From NCBI RefSeq assembly GCF_033723955.1, contig NZ_CP137555.1, forward strand, positions 1,957,501 to 2,021,500: a DNA stretch of 64,000 nt, in the 5' to 3' direction. The position numbers and the translations under genes were made by a program. Origin of the DNA: Microbulbifer pacificus (GTDB lineage Bacteria > Pseudomonadota > Gammaproteobacteria > Pseudomonadales > Cellvibrionaceae). Every line of letters starts with the position of its first letter. Within the stretch, counting starts at the first letter, position 1. The notes beneath the pieces are model-generated. The model ran no database searches and was not told the DNA's origin. It saw only the letters and a list, made by a program, of their open reading frames with translations. Positions 29,448 through 38,991 of the stretch are shown here, piece by piece.

Positions 29448-29624
29448 TCAACCGGCCTTGCCACCAGGGCCGGCAAAAAACCATGCGATTAAACCGATTA
29501 CCGGCAGAATCAACACGATCAACACCCATATGAGTTTCTTAAGCCCACTCGCGGAGCTTTGTAAAATTTTTATGATGGCGTAGATATCGGCAATAAAGAT
29601 CAATAACCCCAGCAGACCTTCCAT
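29448..29624 (-). CDS. PLD nuclease N-terminal-domain-like small membrane protein
   Basis: 58 residues from the ATG at 29624, which has a good GGAGG site 5 nt upstream (an ATG four codons earlier at 29636 lies on that site). Two transmembrane helices: LLGLLIFIADIYAIIKIL and LIWVLIVLILPVIGLIAWFF, the latter with the family's LPVIGLIAWFFAG pattern. Proteins of this type are small inner-membrane proteins without known function. It is 28 bp from the cupin gene. Confidence 0.75.
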   Translation of the reverse strand: MEGLLGLLIFIADIYAIIKILQSSASGLKKLIWVLIVLILPVIGLIAWFFAGPGGKAG

Positions 29625-29777
29625 AGAATCCTCCATTTCTGCTTACACGATAAGCGAATATGACTCTCGATCCATCAATAATGGCTACGCTAGCTATAAG
29701 CGCTAACAGCCGATACCACGCAACAAACTACTGAATGAAAAGGCCACAAAAACAGTTTCGCGTTGTTGTCTGGCTTT

Positions 29778-29984
29778 TCACTCGGAGCTTTTTGATTTGG
29801 AATAAAGCACGGATAACAGCACAAGCATCAGGCCGATCCCTGCACTAATTACAAAACCGCCCCAAAAATCTGAACTCAATCCAAAGGCAAAATTACCGCT
29901 ATCAATTTTCAATATTAATTGACTCAAAACGGCAGTGATTAGTCCGAGAACAGCGACCAATGTGGTGATAGAAGATTTTTTCAT
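29778..29984 (-). CDS. Small two-helix membrane protein, unrecognised
   Basis: 68 residues from the ATG at 29984 (MKKSSITTL start; an in-frame ATG at 30005 would add seven residues). Two hydrophobic segments, about residues 7-25 and 40-60, are joined by a short polar loop with DSGNFAFGLSSDFWGG, and the C-terminus is basic/polar (YSKSKSSE). I do not recognise a family. The gene is much more AT-rich than its neighbours and sits behind a 14-bp inverted repeat, which suggests recent acquisition. Confidence 0.6.
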   Translation of the reverse strand: MKKSSITTLVAVLGLITAVLSQLILKIDSGNFAFGLSSDFWGGFVISAGIGLMLVLLSVLYSKSKSSE

Positions 29985-30043
29985 GTTGTTTGATTTCCGA
30001 TCCATGGAGTATTGGCTGAAATATAACAGCTTTATTTGGTATC

Positions 30044-30096
30044 GAGTGTTTATATACACGCCATTGCTGCATATAAATGCTGGTATATAAACACTC
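30044..30096. repeat. Perfect 14-bp inverted repeat upstream of the small membrane-protein gene
   Basis: Arms GAGTGTTTATATAC (30044-30057) and its exact complement (30083-30096) enclose a 25-nt loop that itself contains GCAT-ATAA-ATGC. It is AT-rich, lacks a T-run and lies in the gap between ubiD and the small gene. It could be an operator, an RNA hairpin in the 5' leader or a mobile-element remnant. Confidence 0.7.
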
Positions 30097-30138
30097 ACAT
30101 TGTGCCAATTCGCTTCTATCCGGAAGCTTCCATACGGA

Positions 30139-31602
30139 TTACAAGCCGAGCTTGTTCCAGATTTCGTCAATCCGCTGTGTCACTTGCGGATCTTTGACGA
30201 TCGGCCTGCCCCACTCTCGGGTGGTCTCCCCTTCCCATTTATTGGTCGCGTCAAAACCAATTTTTGAGCCGAGTCCGGATACCGGCGACGCGAAGTCGAG
30301 ATAGTCGATCGGGGTATTTTCCACCATGACGGTATCGCGGGCCGGGTCCATTCTGGTGGTCATGGCCCAGATCACATCTTTCCAGTCGCGCGCGTTGACA
30401 TCGTCATCGGTGACGATGACGAACTTGGTGTACATAAATTGCCGCAGGAAAGACCACACACCCATCATCACGCGCTTGGCGTGACCGGGATATTGTTTCT
30501 TCATGGTGACCACGGCGAGCCGGTAGGAGCAGCCTTCCGGGGGCAGATAGAAATCGACGATTTCCGGGAATTGCTTGCGCAGGATGGGGACGAACACTTC
30601 GTTGAGCGCTTCTCCCAGCACCGCCGGCTCATCCGGTGGGCGCCCGGTGTAGGTGCTGTGGTAGATAGGGTCTTTGCGATGAGTGATTTTTTCCACGGTA
30701 AATACCGGGAAGCTGTCTACTTCATTGTAATAACCGGTGTGATCACCGTAGGGACCCTCATCGGCCATATCCTCCGGGTAGATAAACCCTTCCAGCACAT
30801 ATTCGGCACTCGCGGGCACCTGCAAGTTGCTGAGCTTTGCTTCTGCCACTTCGGTTTTGCCACCGCGCAGAAGTCCGGCGAAGGCGTATTCCGAGAGAGT
30901 GTCCGGCACCGGGGTGACGGCACCGAGGATGGTGGCGGGATCGGCCCCGAGCGCCACGGCAACGGGAAAGGGCTCACCGGGAAACTTCATCTGCCAGTCG
31001 CGGAAGTCCAGCGCACCACCACGGTGGGAGAGCCAGCGCATGATCAGGCGATTCTTGCCGATCAGCTGCATACGGTAGATACCGAGGTTCTGGCGCTTCT
31101 TCTCCGGCCCGCGGGTGATGACCAGGGGCCAGGTCACCAGCGGTGCGGCATCTCCCGGCCAACAGGTCTGGATTGGCAGGCGAGCCAGGTCAATGTCATC
31201 GCTATCCAGCTCGATTTCCTGGCAGTCCGCCTTGCTGACCACCTTCGGCCCCATATTCATGACTTGCTTGAAGATGGGGAGTTTTTCCCATGCGTCCCTG
31301 AATCCTTCCGGGGGCTGCGGCTCCTTCAGAAACGCGAGTAGTTCACCCACCTCCCTGAGCTCGCTGACCGATTCGCGACCCATACCGAGGGCAACGCGCT
31401 CGGACGTGCCGAACAGGTTGGCGAGTACCGGGGTATCGCAGCCGGTGGGGTTTTCAAACAGCAGGGCGGGACCGCCAGCGCGCAATACGCGATCGGCAAT
31501 TTCGGTCATTTCCAGATGAGGGCTGACAGGGTGTTTGATGCGTTTCAGCAATCCGCGTTTTTCCAGCAAGCGGATAAAGTCGCGCAGGTCTTTGTATTTC
31601 AT
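30139..31602 (-). CDS. ubiD: 4-hydroxy-3-polyprenylbenzoate decarboxylase
   Basis: Prenylated-FMN-dependent decarboxylase in ubiquinone synthesis. The 487-residue length and segments are typical: N-terminal [27 protein letters not shown], the central [34 protein letters not shown] (with catalytic acid residues) and [20 protein letters not shown]. In Pseudomonas it is also close to rho and trxA. The partner flavin prenyltransferase UbiX is not in the window. Confidence 0.95.
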   Translation of the reverse strand: MKYKDLRDFIRLLEKRGLLKRIKHPVSPHLEMTEIADRVLRAGGPALLFENPTGCDTPVLANLFGTSERVALGMGRESVSELREVGELLAFLKEPQPPEGFRDAWEKLPIFKQVMNMGPKVVSKADCQEIELDSDDIDLARLPIQTCWPGDAAPLVTWPLVITRGPEKKRQNLGIYRMQLIGKNRLIMRWLSHRGGALDFRDWQMKFPGEPFPVAVALGADPATILGAVTPVPDTLSEYAFAGLLRGGKTEVAEAKLSNLQVPASAEYVLEGFIYPEDMADEGPYGDHTGYYNEVDSFPVFTVEKITHRKDPIYHSTYTGRPPDEPAVLGEALNEVFVPILRKQFPEIVDFYLPPEGCSYRLAVVTMKKQYPGHAKRVMMGVWSFLRQFMYTKFVIVTDDDVNARDWKDVIWAMTTRMDPARDTVMVENTPIDYLDFASPVSGLGSKIGFDATNKWEGETTREWGRPIVKDPQVTQRIDEIWNKLGL

Positions 31603-31740
31603 GTTTTACCGGTAGACCAGAAAATTCAGCGGGCAGTGTAAAACAGTCGCGAGCAAATGGGGAAAAATGGAAAAGCGGGGAACAAACGAGAGCACACCGT
31701 CGTACCGGAGAGGTAGGACGAAGAGGCTGGAGGGGGGATT

Positions 31741-31767
31741 TGAACAACCCGCAGCACTAGCTGCGGG
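31741..31767 (-). terminator. Terminator of the RRM-protein gene
   Basis: On the minus strand CCCGCAG, a 6-nt loop and CTGCGGG (31767-31748) are followed by TTGTTCA. It begins 24 bp after the stop codon of the RRM gene. The U-tract is modest. Confidence 0.6.
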
Positions 31768-31790
31768 CTGCCGAGCATCTAAGCGATAAC

Positions 31791-32075
31791 TTAGAAGCGG
31801 GGACGACGCGGGCGGTCACCGCCACGGTTGTCTTCGCGCGGCTTGGCTTCGTTAACACGGATGTTACGGCCAGACAGCGGCTGGTCATTCATTCCTTCGA
31901 TAGCCTTACGCGCTTCGTCGTCGTTCGGCATTTCTACGAAACCAAAACCTTTAGAACGGCCAGTTTCCCGGTCAGTGATTACAGTAGCCCGGGAGATTTC
32001 ACCGAACGCACCGAAAGCTTGGTGCAGATCGTCAGAGGTTACGCCGTAGGCCAGATTTCCGATATAGATATTCAC
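31791..32075 (-). CDS. RRM-type RNA-binding protein
   Basis: 94 residues forming one RNA recognition motif: RNP2 is IYIGNLAY at residues 3-10 and RNP1 is KGFGFVEM near residues 43-50, followed by a basic Arg/Gly-rich tail (GGDRPRRPRF). The start is GTG at 32075 after a T6 stretch with a weak GTGAG ribosome site. Small RRM proteins of this kind in bacteria resemble the cyanobacterial Rbp proteins and are often cold-inducible. A long structured leader precedes it (listed separately). Confidence 0.9.
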   Translation of the reverse strand: MNIYIGNLAYGVTSDDLHQAFGAFGEISRATVITDRETGRSKGFGFVEMPNDDEARKAIEGMNDQPLSGRNIRVNEAKPREDNRGGDRPRRPRF

Positions 32076-32115
32076 AAAAAAGTCTCACTAGAGGTAAGTG
32101 GGCTGTCGAGATTCA

Positions 32116-32151
32116 CAATTGGATAACCAGCTCCACCACGTTATCCAGTTG
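32116..32151 (-). promoter_or_regulatory. 12-bp stem-loop in the RRM-gene leader
   Basis: Arms 32116-32127 and 32140-32151 pair over 12 bp with a single G-U, around a 12-nt loop. It lies 41-76 nt before the GTG start, downstream of the other leader hairpins. No U-run follows, so it is not an intrinsic terminator. Confidence 0.75.
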
Positions 32152-32188
32152 AGATTGGTCTGGGTTCAGCCGACTTCCCAGCCGCCTG

Positions 32189-32227
32189 TGACCAATTCGG
32201 GTGGCGTAAACATTGGTCATTTACGCC
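32189..32227 (-). promoter_or_regulatory. Overlapping, mutually exclusive hairpins at the 5' end of the RRM-gene leader
   Basis: Hairpin A: TGACCAAT (32189-32196) with ATTGGTCA (32212-32219). Hairpin B: GGCGTAAA (32203-32210) with TTTACGCC (32220-32227). One arm of A is the loop of B, so both cannot form fully together. They lie within the first 45 nt of the predicted transcript. Confidence 0.65.
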
Positions 32228-32239
32228 GCAATGCTGGCC

Positions 32240-32268
32240 TTTATATGCCTAACGCCCTGCCATTTCAA
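32240..32268 (-). promoter_or_regulatory. Sigma-70 promoter of the RRM-protein gene
   Basis: Minus strand: TTGAAA (32268-32263), 17-bp spacer, TATAAA (32245-32240). This is the best sigma-70 match in the window. Transcription would start near 32233, giving a leader of about 158 nt before the GTG at 32075. Confidence 0.75.
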
Positions 32269-32327
32269 CAGGAATCGGCGTAATTTCCCGCCTCATTCGT
32301 CGCATTGCAAAAATAATCTAAACGATA

Positions 32328-32361
32328 CAAAAAAGGCCGACGCATCCCGCCGGCCTTTTTC
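32328..32361 (-). terminator. Rho-independent terminator of rho
   Basis: On the minus strand an AAAAAGGCCG/CGGCCTTTTT stem with an 11-nt loop runs into a T6 tract. It begins about 12 bp after the rho stop codon. Confidence 0.85.
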
Positions 32362-32372
32362 CTATATAGGGT

Positions 32373-33632
<1,260 letters not shown>

Positions 33633-33936
33633 ACCAATTGCTTTATAGAGGTTTCTGCTATCCGTTGGCGCGGACGCGCCGGATGTTTCTGCGGAGGGAG
33701 TTGAAAGTTCGATGTTGGTGTTGCCCGTAAAGACCTGCCGACGGACTGGCTGACCGCACGCAATTCATCACTCTTCGGAAAACGGATTACCGCTCACATT
33801 GGCACGCTTGATATGGCAAAGGCGCCAGAGGGGAGGATCGTTCAACTTGAGGAGTATGCGCCGGAGAGGCTGGATCGACAGCGGGGTTGGCGACTTGGCT
33901 CAGATTTGTACTGAACAGTTAACTTGATTACTAGGC
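33633..33936 (-). promoter_or_regulatory. Long leader of rho
   Basis: About 300 nt between the predicted start of transcription (near 33930) and the rho ATG, with no convincing ORF. The transcript has C-rich, G-poor stretches near 33830-33880 that could be rut-like, and a GC hairpin (GGCGCG-TCC-GCGCC) near 33680. This is the layout expected for Rho-dependent attenuation of its own gene. Confidence 0.55.
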
Positions 33937-33964
33937 AGTATAACGGCAGTTCGGCATCCTGCAA
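33937..33964 (-). promoter_or_regulatory. Sigma-70 promoter of rho
   Basis: Minus strand: TTGCAG (33964-33959), 16-bp spacer, TATACT (33942-33937). Confidence 0.65.
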
Positions 33965-34033
33965 GGCCTATTTCATCGGCCTGAGGCCCCCGTTATTGGC
34001 GCATCCCGCGCTGCAAACGGCCACAAACGACAC

Positions 34034-34052
34034 GGGGCGCACAAGGCGCCCC
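34034..34052 (-). terminator. Probable terminator of trxA
   Basis: GGGGCGC / GCGCCCC stem with a 5-nt loop, 24 bp after the trxA stop. The following minus-strand sequence GTGTCGTTTG has only a weak U-tract. Confidence 0.5.
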
Positions 34053-34075
34053 GGGACCAGGGATCTGATGAGGAA

Positions 34076-34402
34076 TCAGATCTGGCTGTCGATAAACTCG
34101 GTCAGCTGCGCACGGGACAGGGCGCCCACCTTGGTGCCCTCCACGTTGCCGCCCTTGAACAGCAGCAGGGTGGGGATACCGCGCACGTTGTACTTGGCCG
34201 CCGCTTCCTTGTTGGAGTCCACGTCGACTTTGACGATTTTCAGTTTCTCGCCGTAGTGACCAGCCAGATCTTCCAGAACCGGCGCGATCATCTTGCAGGG
34301 GCCGCACCACTGGGCCCAGAAGTCCACCAGTACCGGACCTTCGGCCTTGAGTACTTCGGCTTCAAATTCTGCATCTGTGACGTTGACGATATTCGCGCTC
34401 AT
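34076..34402 (-). CDS. trxA: Thioredoxin 1
   Basis: 108-residue thioredoxin with the redox site WCGPC (C33, C36) and the cis-proline region [10 protein letters not shown]. Cytoplasmic protein-disulphide reductant that works with thioredoxin reductase. The ATG at 34402 fits family length; a 43-residue upstream in-frame extension is not used. It lies upstream of rho on the same strand, as in Pseudomonas and E. coli. Confidence 0.97.
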   Translation of the reverse strand: MSANIVNVTDAEFEAEVLKAEGPVLVDFWAQWCGPCKMIAPVLEDLAGHYGEKLKIVKVDVDSNKEAAAKYNVRGIPTLLLFKGGNVEGTKVGALSRAQLTEFIDSQI

Positions 34403-34455
34403 AGTGGTTTCCTGTGGTTCTGTATTCTTCGGGCTCGGGGGCCGCGTCGGCAGAC

Positions 34456-34484
34456 ATGATAAGTAGCGCCTGCAGGCCCCGCAA
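34456..34484 (-). promoter_or_regulatory. Probable sigma-70 promoter of trxA
   Basis: Minus strand: TTGCGG (34484-34479), 17-bp spacer, TATCAT (34461-34456), about 54 bp before the trxA start. Confidence 0.5.
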
Positions 34485-34584
34485 GGCAAATGGGCTCGCC
34501 ACCATTGGCATTTCGCCATATCAGTTGGCATTTGCCTCTATGTGGGGACCAGCAATGCAATTTTCAAGGCCGTGCGATGGCCGA

Positions 34585-35811
34585 TCAGCCCGCCGGCAAA
34601 AAGCGCTGCAGGATCTCGTCCACGTAGTCATACCCGAACGCGGTGGTGGCAATGCGGGATGCCAGCGGGACCACCAGCTCCATCGCTTCCAGCCGCTGCC
34701 ACTCCCGCGCCAGTGCCGACAGTGGCAGCCCGGTATAGGCGGAGAAGGACTCCGCAGGCACGCCCTCGACGAGGCGCAGCGCGTTCATCAGGAACTCCAG
34801 CGGCCGCTCCTCCACCGCCACATCGGCGACCTTGGGCAGAGGAAAATCGAGCCCGCCCTCACCGACCTCACAGCCGAGCGCCAGATAATCCCGCGGGGTG
34901 CGGGTGCGCTGGGTGCGGATGATGCGGCCGCTGTCCGGCAGGGTGAACTTGCCGTGGGCGCCGGCGCCGATGCCGACATAGTCGGCAAATGACCAGTAGT
35001 TCAGATTGTGCAGTGAGGCGAGGCCGGCGCGACTGTAGGCGGAGACCTCGTAACGGCCATAGCCTCGCTCTGCCAGATACGCCCTGCCCGCCTGCTGGAT
35101 GGCTGCGATCTCCTCAGAACCTGGGGTGACCGGGGGCGCCGAGTAAAACGCGGTATTGGGTTCGATGGTCAGCTGGTACCAGGAGATGTGCTCAACCCCC
35201 AGGTCCACCGCGCGCTGCAGATCCCGCAGCGCATCGGTCTGCGACTGACCCGGCAGGCCGTGCATCAGGTCGATGTTGATATTCTTAAAGCCTGCGCTGC
35301 GGGCCTGGGTGGCCGCGATCTCGGCTTCCGGTCCGGTGTGGATGCGCCCCAGGTTCTGCAACTGCAGCGGGTCAAAGCTCTGCACCCCAATCGACAGGCG
35401 ATTGACCCCGGCGCTGTGATAGCCGGCAAACTTGGCCTGCTCGAAGGTACCCGGATTGGCCTCCAGGGTAATTTCAATGCCGTCCCTGAAGCCCACCAGG
35501 GATTCCGCCAGATCCAGAATCCGCCCGATCGCCGCCGGTGAAAACAGGCTTGGCGTGCCGCCGCCGAAAAAAATGGAACCCAGTTTGCGCCCGTGTACCC
35601 AGGGCAACTGGCTGCGCAAATCGCGCTCCAGCTGGTCCACATAGTCGACTTCCGGCAGCTGATCGCCGCTGGGCTCGGCGCCAGCGGCGATATGCGTCGC
35701 CACATGGGAGTTGAAATCACAGTAAGGGCATTTGCGCACACACCAAGGGATATGCACGTAGAGGCTGAGGGGGGGCAGTCGCAGGGGCAATAAATCGTTG
35801 GCCACGGGCAT
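34585..35811 (-). CDS. hemW: Radical SAM haem chaperone HemW
   Basis: Radical-SAM family protein (formerly called oxygen-independent coproporphyrinogen III oxidase-like) that delivers haem to target proteins. From the ATG at 35811 it has 408 residues with the iron-sulphur motif C24-x3-C28-x2-C31 in WCVRKCPYCDF and the GGGTPSL SAM motif. HemW proteins have this motif but lack the extra features of true HemN. A GTG one codon earlier abuts the rdgB stop; either start couples it to rdgB. Confidence 0.93.
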   Translation of the reverse strand: MPVANDLLPLRLPPLSLYVHIPWCVRKCPYCDFNSHVATHIAAGAEPSGDQLPEVDYVDQLERDLRSQLPWVHGRKLGSIFFGGGTPSLFSPAAIGRILDLAESLVGFRDGIEITLEANPGTFEQAKFAGYHSAGVNRLSIGVQSFDPLQLQNLGRIHTGPEAEIAATQARSAGFKNINIDLMHGLPGQSQTDALRDLQRAVDLGVEHISWYQLTIEPNTAFYSAPPVTPGSEEIAAIQQAGRAYLAERGYGRYEVSAYSRAGLASLHNLNYWSFADYVGIGAGAHGKFTLPDSGRIIRTQRTRTPRDYLALGCEVGEGGLDFPLPKVADVAVEERPLEFLMNALRLVEGVPAESFSAYTGLPLSALAREWQRLEAMELVVPLASRIATTAFGYDYVDEILQRFLPAG

Positions 35812-35814
35812 CAC

Positions 35815-36459
35815 TCACAACAGCGTCTTGCCGGAACCCGCAAGCTGCTGCTGTTCCGGTAACACCATTTCCTCGTGCCACAACTGCTCGAACTTCTTCA
35901 CCGCCCGCGCGCGATGGCTGAGACGATTTTTTACCTCCCGCGGCAGCTGTGCGGACGTCAGCTTTTCCGACGGGACATAGAACAGCGGGTCGTAACCGAA
36001 CCCCTGATCGCCCGCCAGATGATTCAGGATCAGGCCCTGCCAGCGCGCGGTACACACCAGCGGCACCGGGTCTTCCGGGGTGCGCACAAAGGCCAGCGCG
36101 CAGTGGAAGCTGGCAGTGCGCAATTCTGCCGGCACATTCTCCAGCGCCTCCAGCAGCTTGCGATTGTTGTCCGCGTCGCTGGCGCCGGCCCCTGCGTAGC
36201 GCGCGGAGTAGATACCCGGCGCGCCACCGAGCGCATCTACCGCAAGCCCGGAATCATCCGCCAGCGCCGGCAGGCCACTGGCGTGACTGGCGTGGCGGGC
36301 CTTGATCAGTGCGTTCTCGATAAAGCTGAGACCTGTCTCCGCCGCCTCTTCACTAACAAAATCCGACTGCGGCAACACCGCGATCTGCCAGCCCGCAAAC
36401 AACTGGGAAAATTCTTTCAGTTTGCCCGCGTTGCCGCTGGCGAGAACAATCTTATCCAT
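35815..36459 (-). CDS. rdgB: XTP/dITP pyrophosphatase (RdgB/HAM1)
   Basis: Removes non-canonical purine nucleoside triphosphates such as dITP and XTP. The 214-residue protein begins with the signature [12 protein letters not shown] and has [29 protein letters not shown] and the [11 protein letters not shown] motif. Length is slightly above the usual 195-200 residues because of a short C-terminal tail. The rdgB-hemW pair is conserved. Confidence 0.95.
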   Translation of the reverse strand: MDKIVLASGNAGKLKEFSQLFAGWQIAVLPQSDFVSEEAAETGLSFIENALIKARHASHASGLPALADDSGLAVDALGGAPGIYSARYAGAGASDADNNRKLLEALENVPAELRTASFHCALAFVRTPEDPVPLVCTARWQGLILNHLAGDQGFGYDPLFYVPSEKLTSAQLPREVKNRLSHRARAVKKFEQLWHEEMVLPEQQQLAGSGKTLL

Positions 36460-36526
36460 GGGGGCTTTCTATATCAGGGGATTTCTATTTTGGAATCAGA
36501 CAATATCGGAATTGAGCGCCGGAAAA

Positions 36527-36556
36527 CGCAAACAGCGAGCGCAATACGCTCGCTGT
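36527..36556 (-). terminator. Terminator of the DUF4426 gene
   Basis: A perfect 10-bp stem, ACAGCGAGCG and its complement (36532-36541, 36547-36556) with a 5-nt loop, 18 bp after the DUF4426 stop. On the minus strand TTTGCGTTTT follows. Confidence 0.65.
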
Positions 36557-36574
36557 GATGGGATTCAGCACCAG

Positions 36575-37024
36575 TCAGTTTTTGTGCAGCTGGCGGCGGA
36601 AGGTAAGTTGCTGGGCGCTGCCGTCGGGCAATACCAGGTCGATATTAAAGGTGAGACTCTCTTCATTCTCAAACCGGAAAGGGGCCAGATAATACACCGC
36701 CTCCTGATCGCGAATTTCCTGGAACTCCAGCGCCCGTGACTGCTGGATCAGATTCGTGGCATTACCGGAAACACCCGCGCTGGTGCCCTGAAGCTCGCCC
36801 TTTTTACTGACGGAAATATTCACGAACGCGCGGTCGCGGGCGCGCACCAGATTGTAGAGCCGCGCAATATCCGGTGAGATGAAATCGCTGTTGAACACCG
36901 AATAGGTAACCCGGTACTCACCGAAATCCTGAAAGTTTTCGATGACCTTGGCACCCTGCGCCGCTGCGGTGGCTGCCCACAACAGCAAGGCGATGGAGAT
37001 AAATGCAGCATACAGACGTTTCAC
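36575..37024 (-). CDS. Secreted DUF4426 family protein
   Basis: 149-residue periplasmic protein: a signal peptide (about residues 1-22, ending near AAAQG) and a beta-rich domain with the family's FQDFGEYRVTYSVFNSDFISP start. Function unknown. A DUF4426 gene lies beside rdgB and metW in Pseudomonas as well (near PA0388), so the placement supports the call. It appears to be transcribed alone, with a terminator after it. Confidence 0.85.
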   Translation of the reverse strand: MKRLYAAFISIALLLWAATAAAQGAKVIENFQDFGEYRVTYSVFNSDFISPDIARLYNLVRARDRAFVNISVSKKGELQGTSAGVSGNATNLIQQSRALEFQEIRDQEAVYYLAPFRFENEESLTFNIDLVLPDGSAQQLTFRRQLHKN

Positions 37025-37130
37025 AGCGTCCTCCTGGGATTCCCGTGTATTGCGCTTGCGCTAATTGCCACCGGAGCTCAATCAATAAAGACCTTGCGGT
37101 GACGTGTTATACAACCTACTGCCAGTAATA

Positions 37131-37724
37131 TTAGCGAGTCAGATGGTAGATCGCCGTTTCACCGAACAGATTCGGTAAAAAATCCTTCAAAACGCCGGAA
37201 ATGGTGGACTCAGAGACCACCTGCCGGTGCTGAATCTGCCAATTGTGTTCGCGACACAGCACCTCGAAATCTTTGAAAGTACAAAAGTGAATATTGGGTG
37301 TGTCGTACCATTCAAAAGGCAATAAATCCGATACCGGCATCCGCCCGGAAAACGCCAGGTGCCAGCGCGCCTTCCACTGTCCGAAATTGGGGAAGGTAAT
37401 GATGCACTCGCGCCCCACCCGCAGCATTTCCTCCACCACCAGATGGGGAGAGCGCAGCGTCTGCAGGGCCTGCGTCATCACCACGGTATCGAAGCTCTGG
37501 TCGGCGAAATTCGCGAGCCCCTTATCCAGGTTCTGCTCCACCACATTCACGCCGCGCTCGACACACTTCTGGATCTGCACGGGATCGATTTCCAGCCCGT
37601 AACCGCTGACCTGTTTCTGTTTTGCCAGCTGGGCCAGAAGTTCGCCGTCGCCACAACCGAGATCCAGTACACGGGCCTTGGGTGCAACCCAATCGGCAAT
37701 TATTGCGAGGTCCTTGCGCGTCAT
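37131..37724 (-). CDS. metW: Methionine biosynthesis protein MetW
   Basis: 197-residue class I methyltransferase-fold protein with the SAM-binding segment [15 protein letters not shown] at residues 19-33. MetW is required with MetX for homoserine acylation in several proteobacteria. It overlaps metX by 4 bp, the common metX-metW arrangement. Confidence 0.93.
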   Translation of the reverse strand: MTRKDLAIIADWVAPKARVLDLGCGDGELLAQLAKQKQVSGYGLEIDPVQIQKCVERGVNVVEQNLDKGLANFADQSFDTVVMTQALQTLRSPHLVVEEMLRVGRECIITFPNFGQWKARWHLAFSGRMPVSDLLPFEWYDTPNIHFCTFKDFEVLCREHNWQIQHRQVVSESTISGVLKDFLPNLFGETAIYHLTR

Positions 37725-38920
37725 GCCTGCAGCTCCCCGTGCAATTCTTTGGCGACGTTGTTCATGTAGGCAGCAAACACTTTCTCATAGCGCTCGTTGG
37801 GCAGCAGGAAGGCATCGTGGCCCATGGGAGACTCCACCTCTGCGTAGGTGACCGGCACATTTGCGTGCATCAGCGCATCGGCAATTTCCCGCGAGCGCTC
37901 CGGCGCAAAGCGCCAGTCGGAAGTGAACGACACCAGCAGGAATTTACAGCGCGCGTGGGAAAACGCCGTTACCGGATCGTCTCCGTACTCCCGCGCCAGA
38001 TCAAAATAATCCAGTGCGCGAGTCATCAGGATATAGGTATTCGGATCGAAGCTGCCGGAAAAAGAATCGCCCTGGTGGCGCAGGTAACTCTGTACCTGGA
38101 ATTCCACCAGTTCCTCCACACCCTGCTCGAAGGTGCCGGAGCGCAGTTCGCGGCCAAACTTCTTGCCCAGGCCATCGTCGGACAGGTAAGTGATATGCCC
38201 AATCATGCGCGCCACCGCCAGGCCGTGGCGCGGCAGGGTATTTTCTTCCAGGTAGCGACCGTCGCGAAAATCCGGATCGGAGGTGATCGCCTGGCGCGCG
38301 GTCTCGTTGAACGCAATATTCTGTGCAGACAGCTTCATCGCCGAGGCAATAACCACACAGTGGTGCACGCGCTCGGGATATTCCAGCGACCAGCGCATCG
38401 CCTGCATACCGCCGAGGCTGCCGCCCACCACTGCGGCCCATTGCTGGATACCCAGCAGATCTGCCAGCTGCGCCTGGCTGTGTACCCAGTCCCGCGCACG
38501 CAGCGGCGGAAAATCCGGGCCCCAGGGTTTTCCGGTGGCAGGGTTGATGGACGCGGGGCCGGTGGAGCCGTGACAGCCGCCGAGGTTGTTCAGCGCCACC
38601 ACAAAGAATTTATTTGTGTCGATGGGTTTACCGGGGCCGATATAGTGATCCCACCAGCCCGGGCGCTTGTCGCTTTCGCTGTGGTAACCGGCGGCGTGGT
38701 GGTGTCCGGAAAGCGCGTGGCATATCAGCACCCCGTTGCTTTTGTCGGCGTTCAGGGTGCCGTAGGTTTCATACATCAGGGTGTATTCGTCGAGCACGCG
38801 GCCGCAGGCCAGCTTGAACGGCCCGGGAAAAGTATGGCTTTGCGGCTCAACAATGCCGACCGAATCGGCCGGTATTCCCGAACGGGGAGATTGCGCTTCC
38901 GTGGTCAAAATCTTTCGCAT
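37721..38920 (-). CDS. metX: Homoserine O-acyltransferase MetX (probably succinyl-specific)
   Basis: Alpha/beta-hydrolase-fold enzyme that acylates homoserine in methionine synthesis. 399 residues; nucleophile S168 in GGSLGGMQA, and [12 protein letters not shown] at 111-122. MetX proteins use acetyl- or succinyl-CoA; the gammaproteobacterial metX-metW type is usually succinyl-specific, but the sequence alone does not settle this. Followed at once by metW. Confidence 0.94.
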   Translation of the reverse strand: MRKILTTEAQSPRSGIPADSVGIVEPQSHTFPGPFKLACGRVLDEYTLMYETYGTLNADKSNGVLICHALSGHHHAAGYHSESDKRPGWWDHYIGPGKPIDTNKFFVVALNNLGGCHGSTGPASINPATGKPWGPDFPPLRARDWVHSQAQLADLLGIQQWAAVVGGSLGGMQAMRWSLEYPERVHHCVVIASAMKLSAQNIAFNETARQAITSDPDFRDGRYLEENTLPRHGLAVARMIGHITYLSDDGLGKKFGRELRSGTFEQGVEELVEFQVQSYLRHQGDSFSGSFDPNTYILMTRALDYFDLAREYGDDPVTAFSHARCKFLLVSFTSDWRFAPERSREIADALMHANVPVTYAEVESPMGHDAFLLPNERYEKVFAAYMNNVAKELHGELQA

Positions 38921-38991
38921 GTGGTTGCTTGGCGGGGCGCCAAGTTTACGGAAGGAGGCGGCGTGAGTACACCGCCCCTGTCAGCACTTTA

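Noticed and set aside
34510..34545. Direct repeat AAATGCCAA upstream of trxA
   Set aside because: Two short copies only, without further spacing regularity; probably chance.
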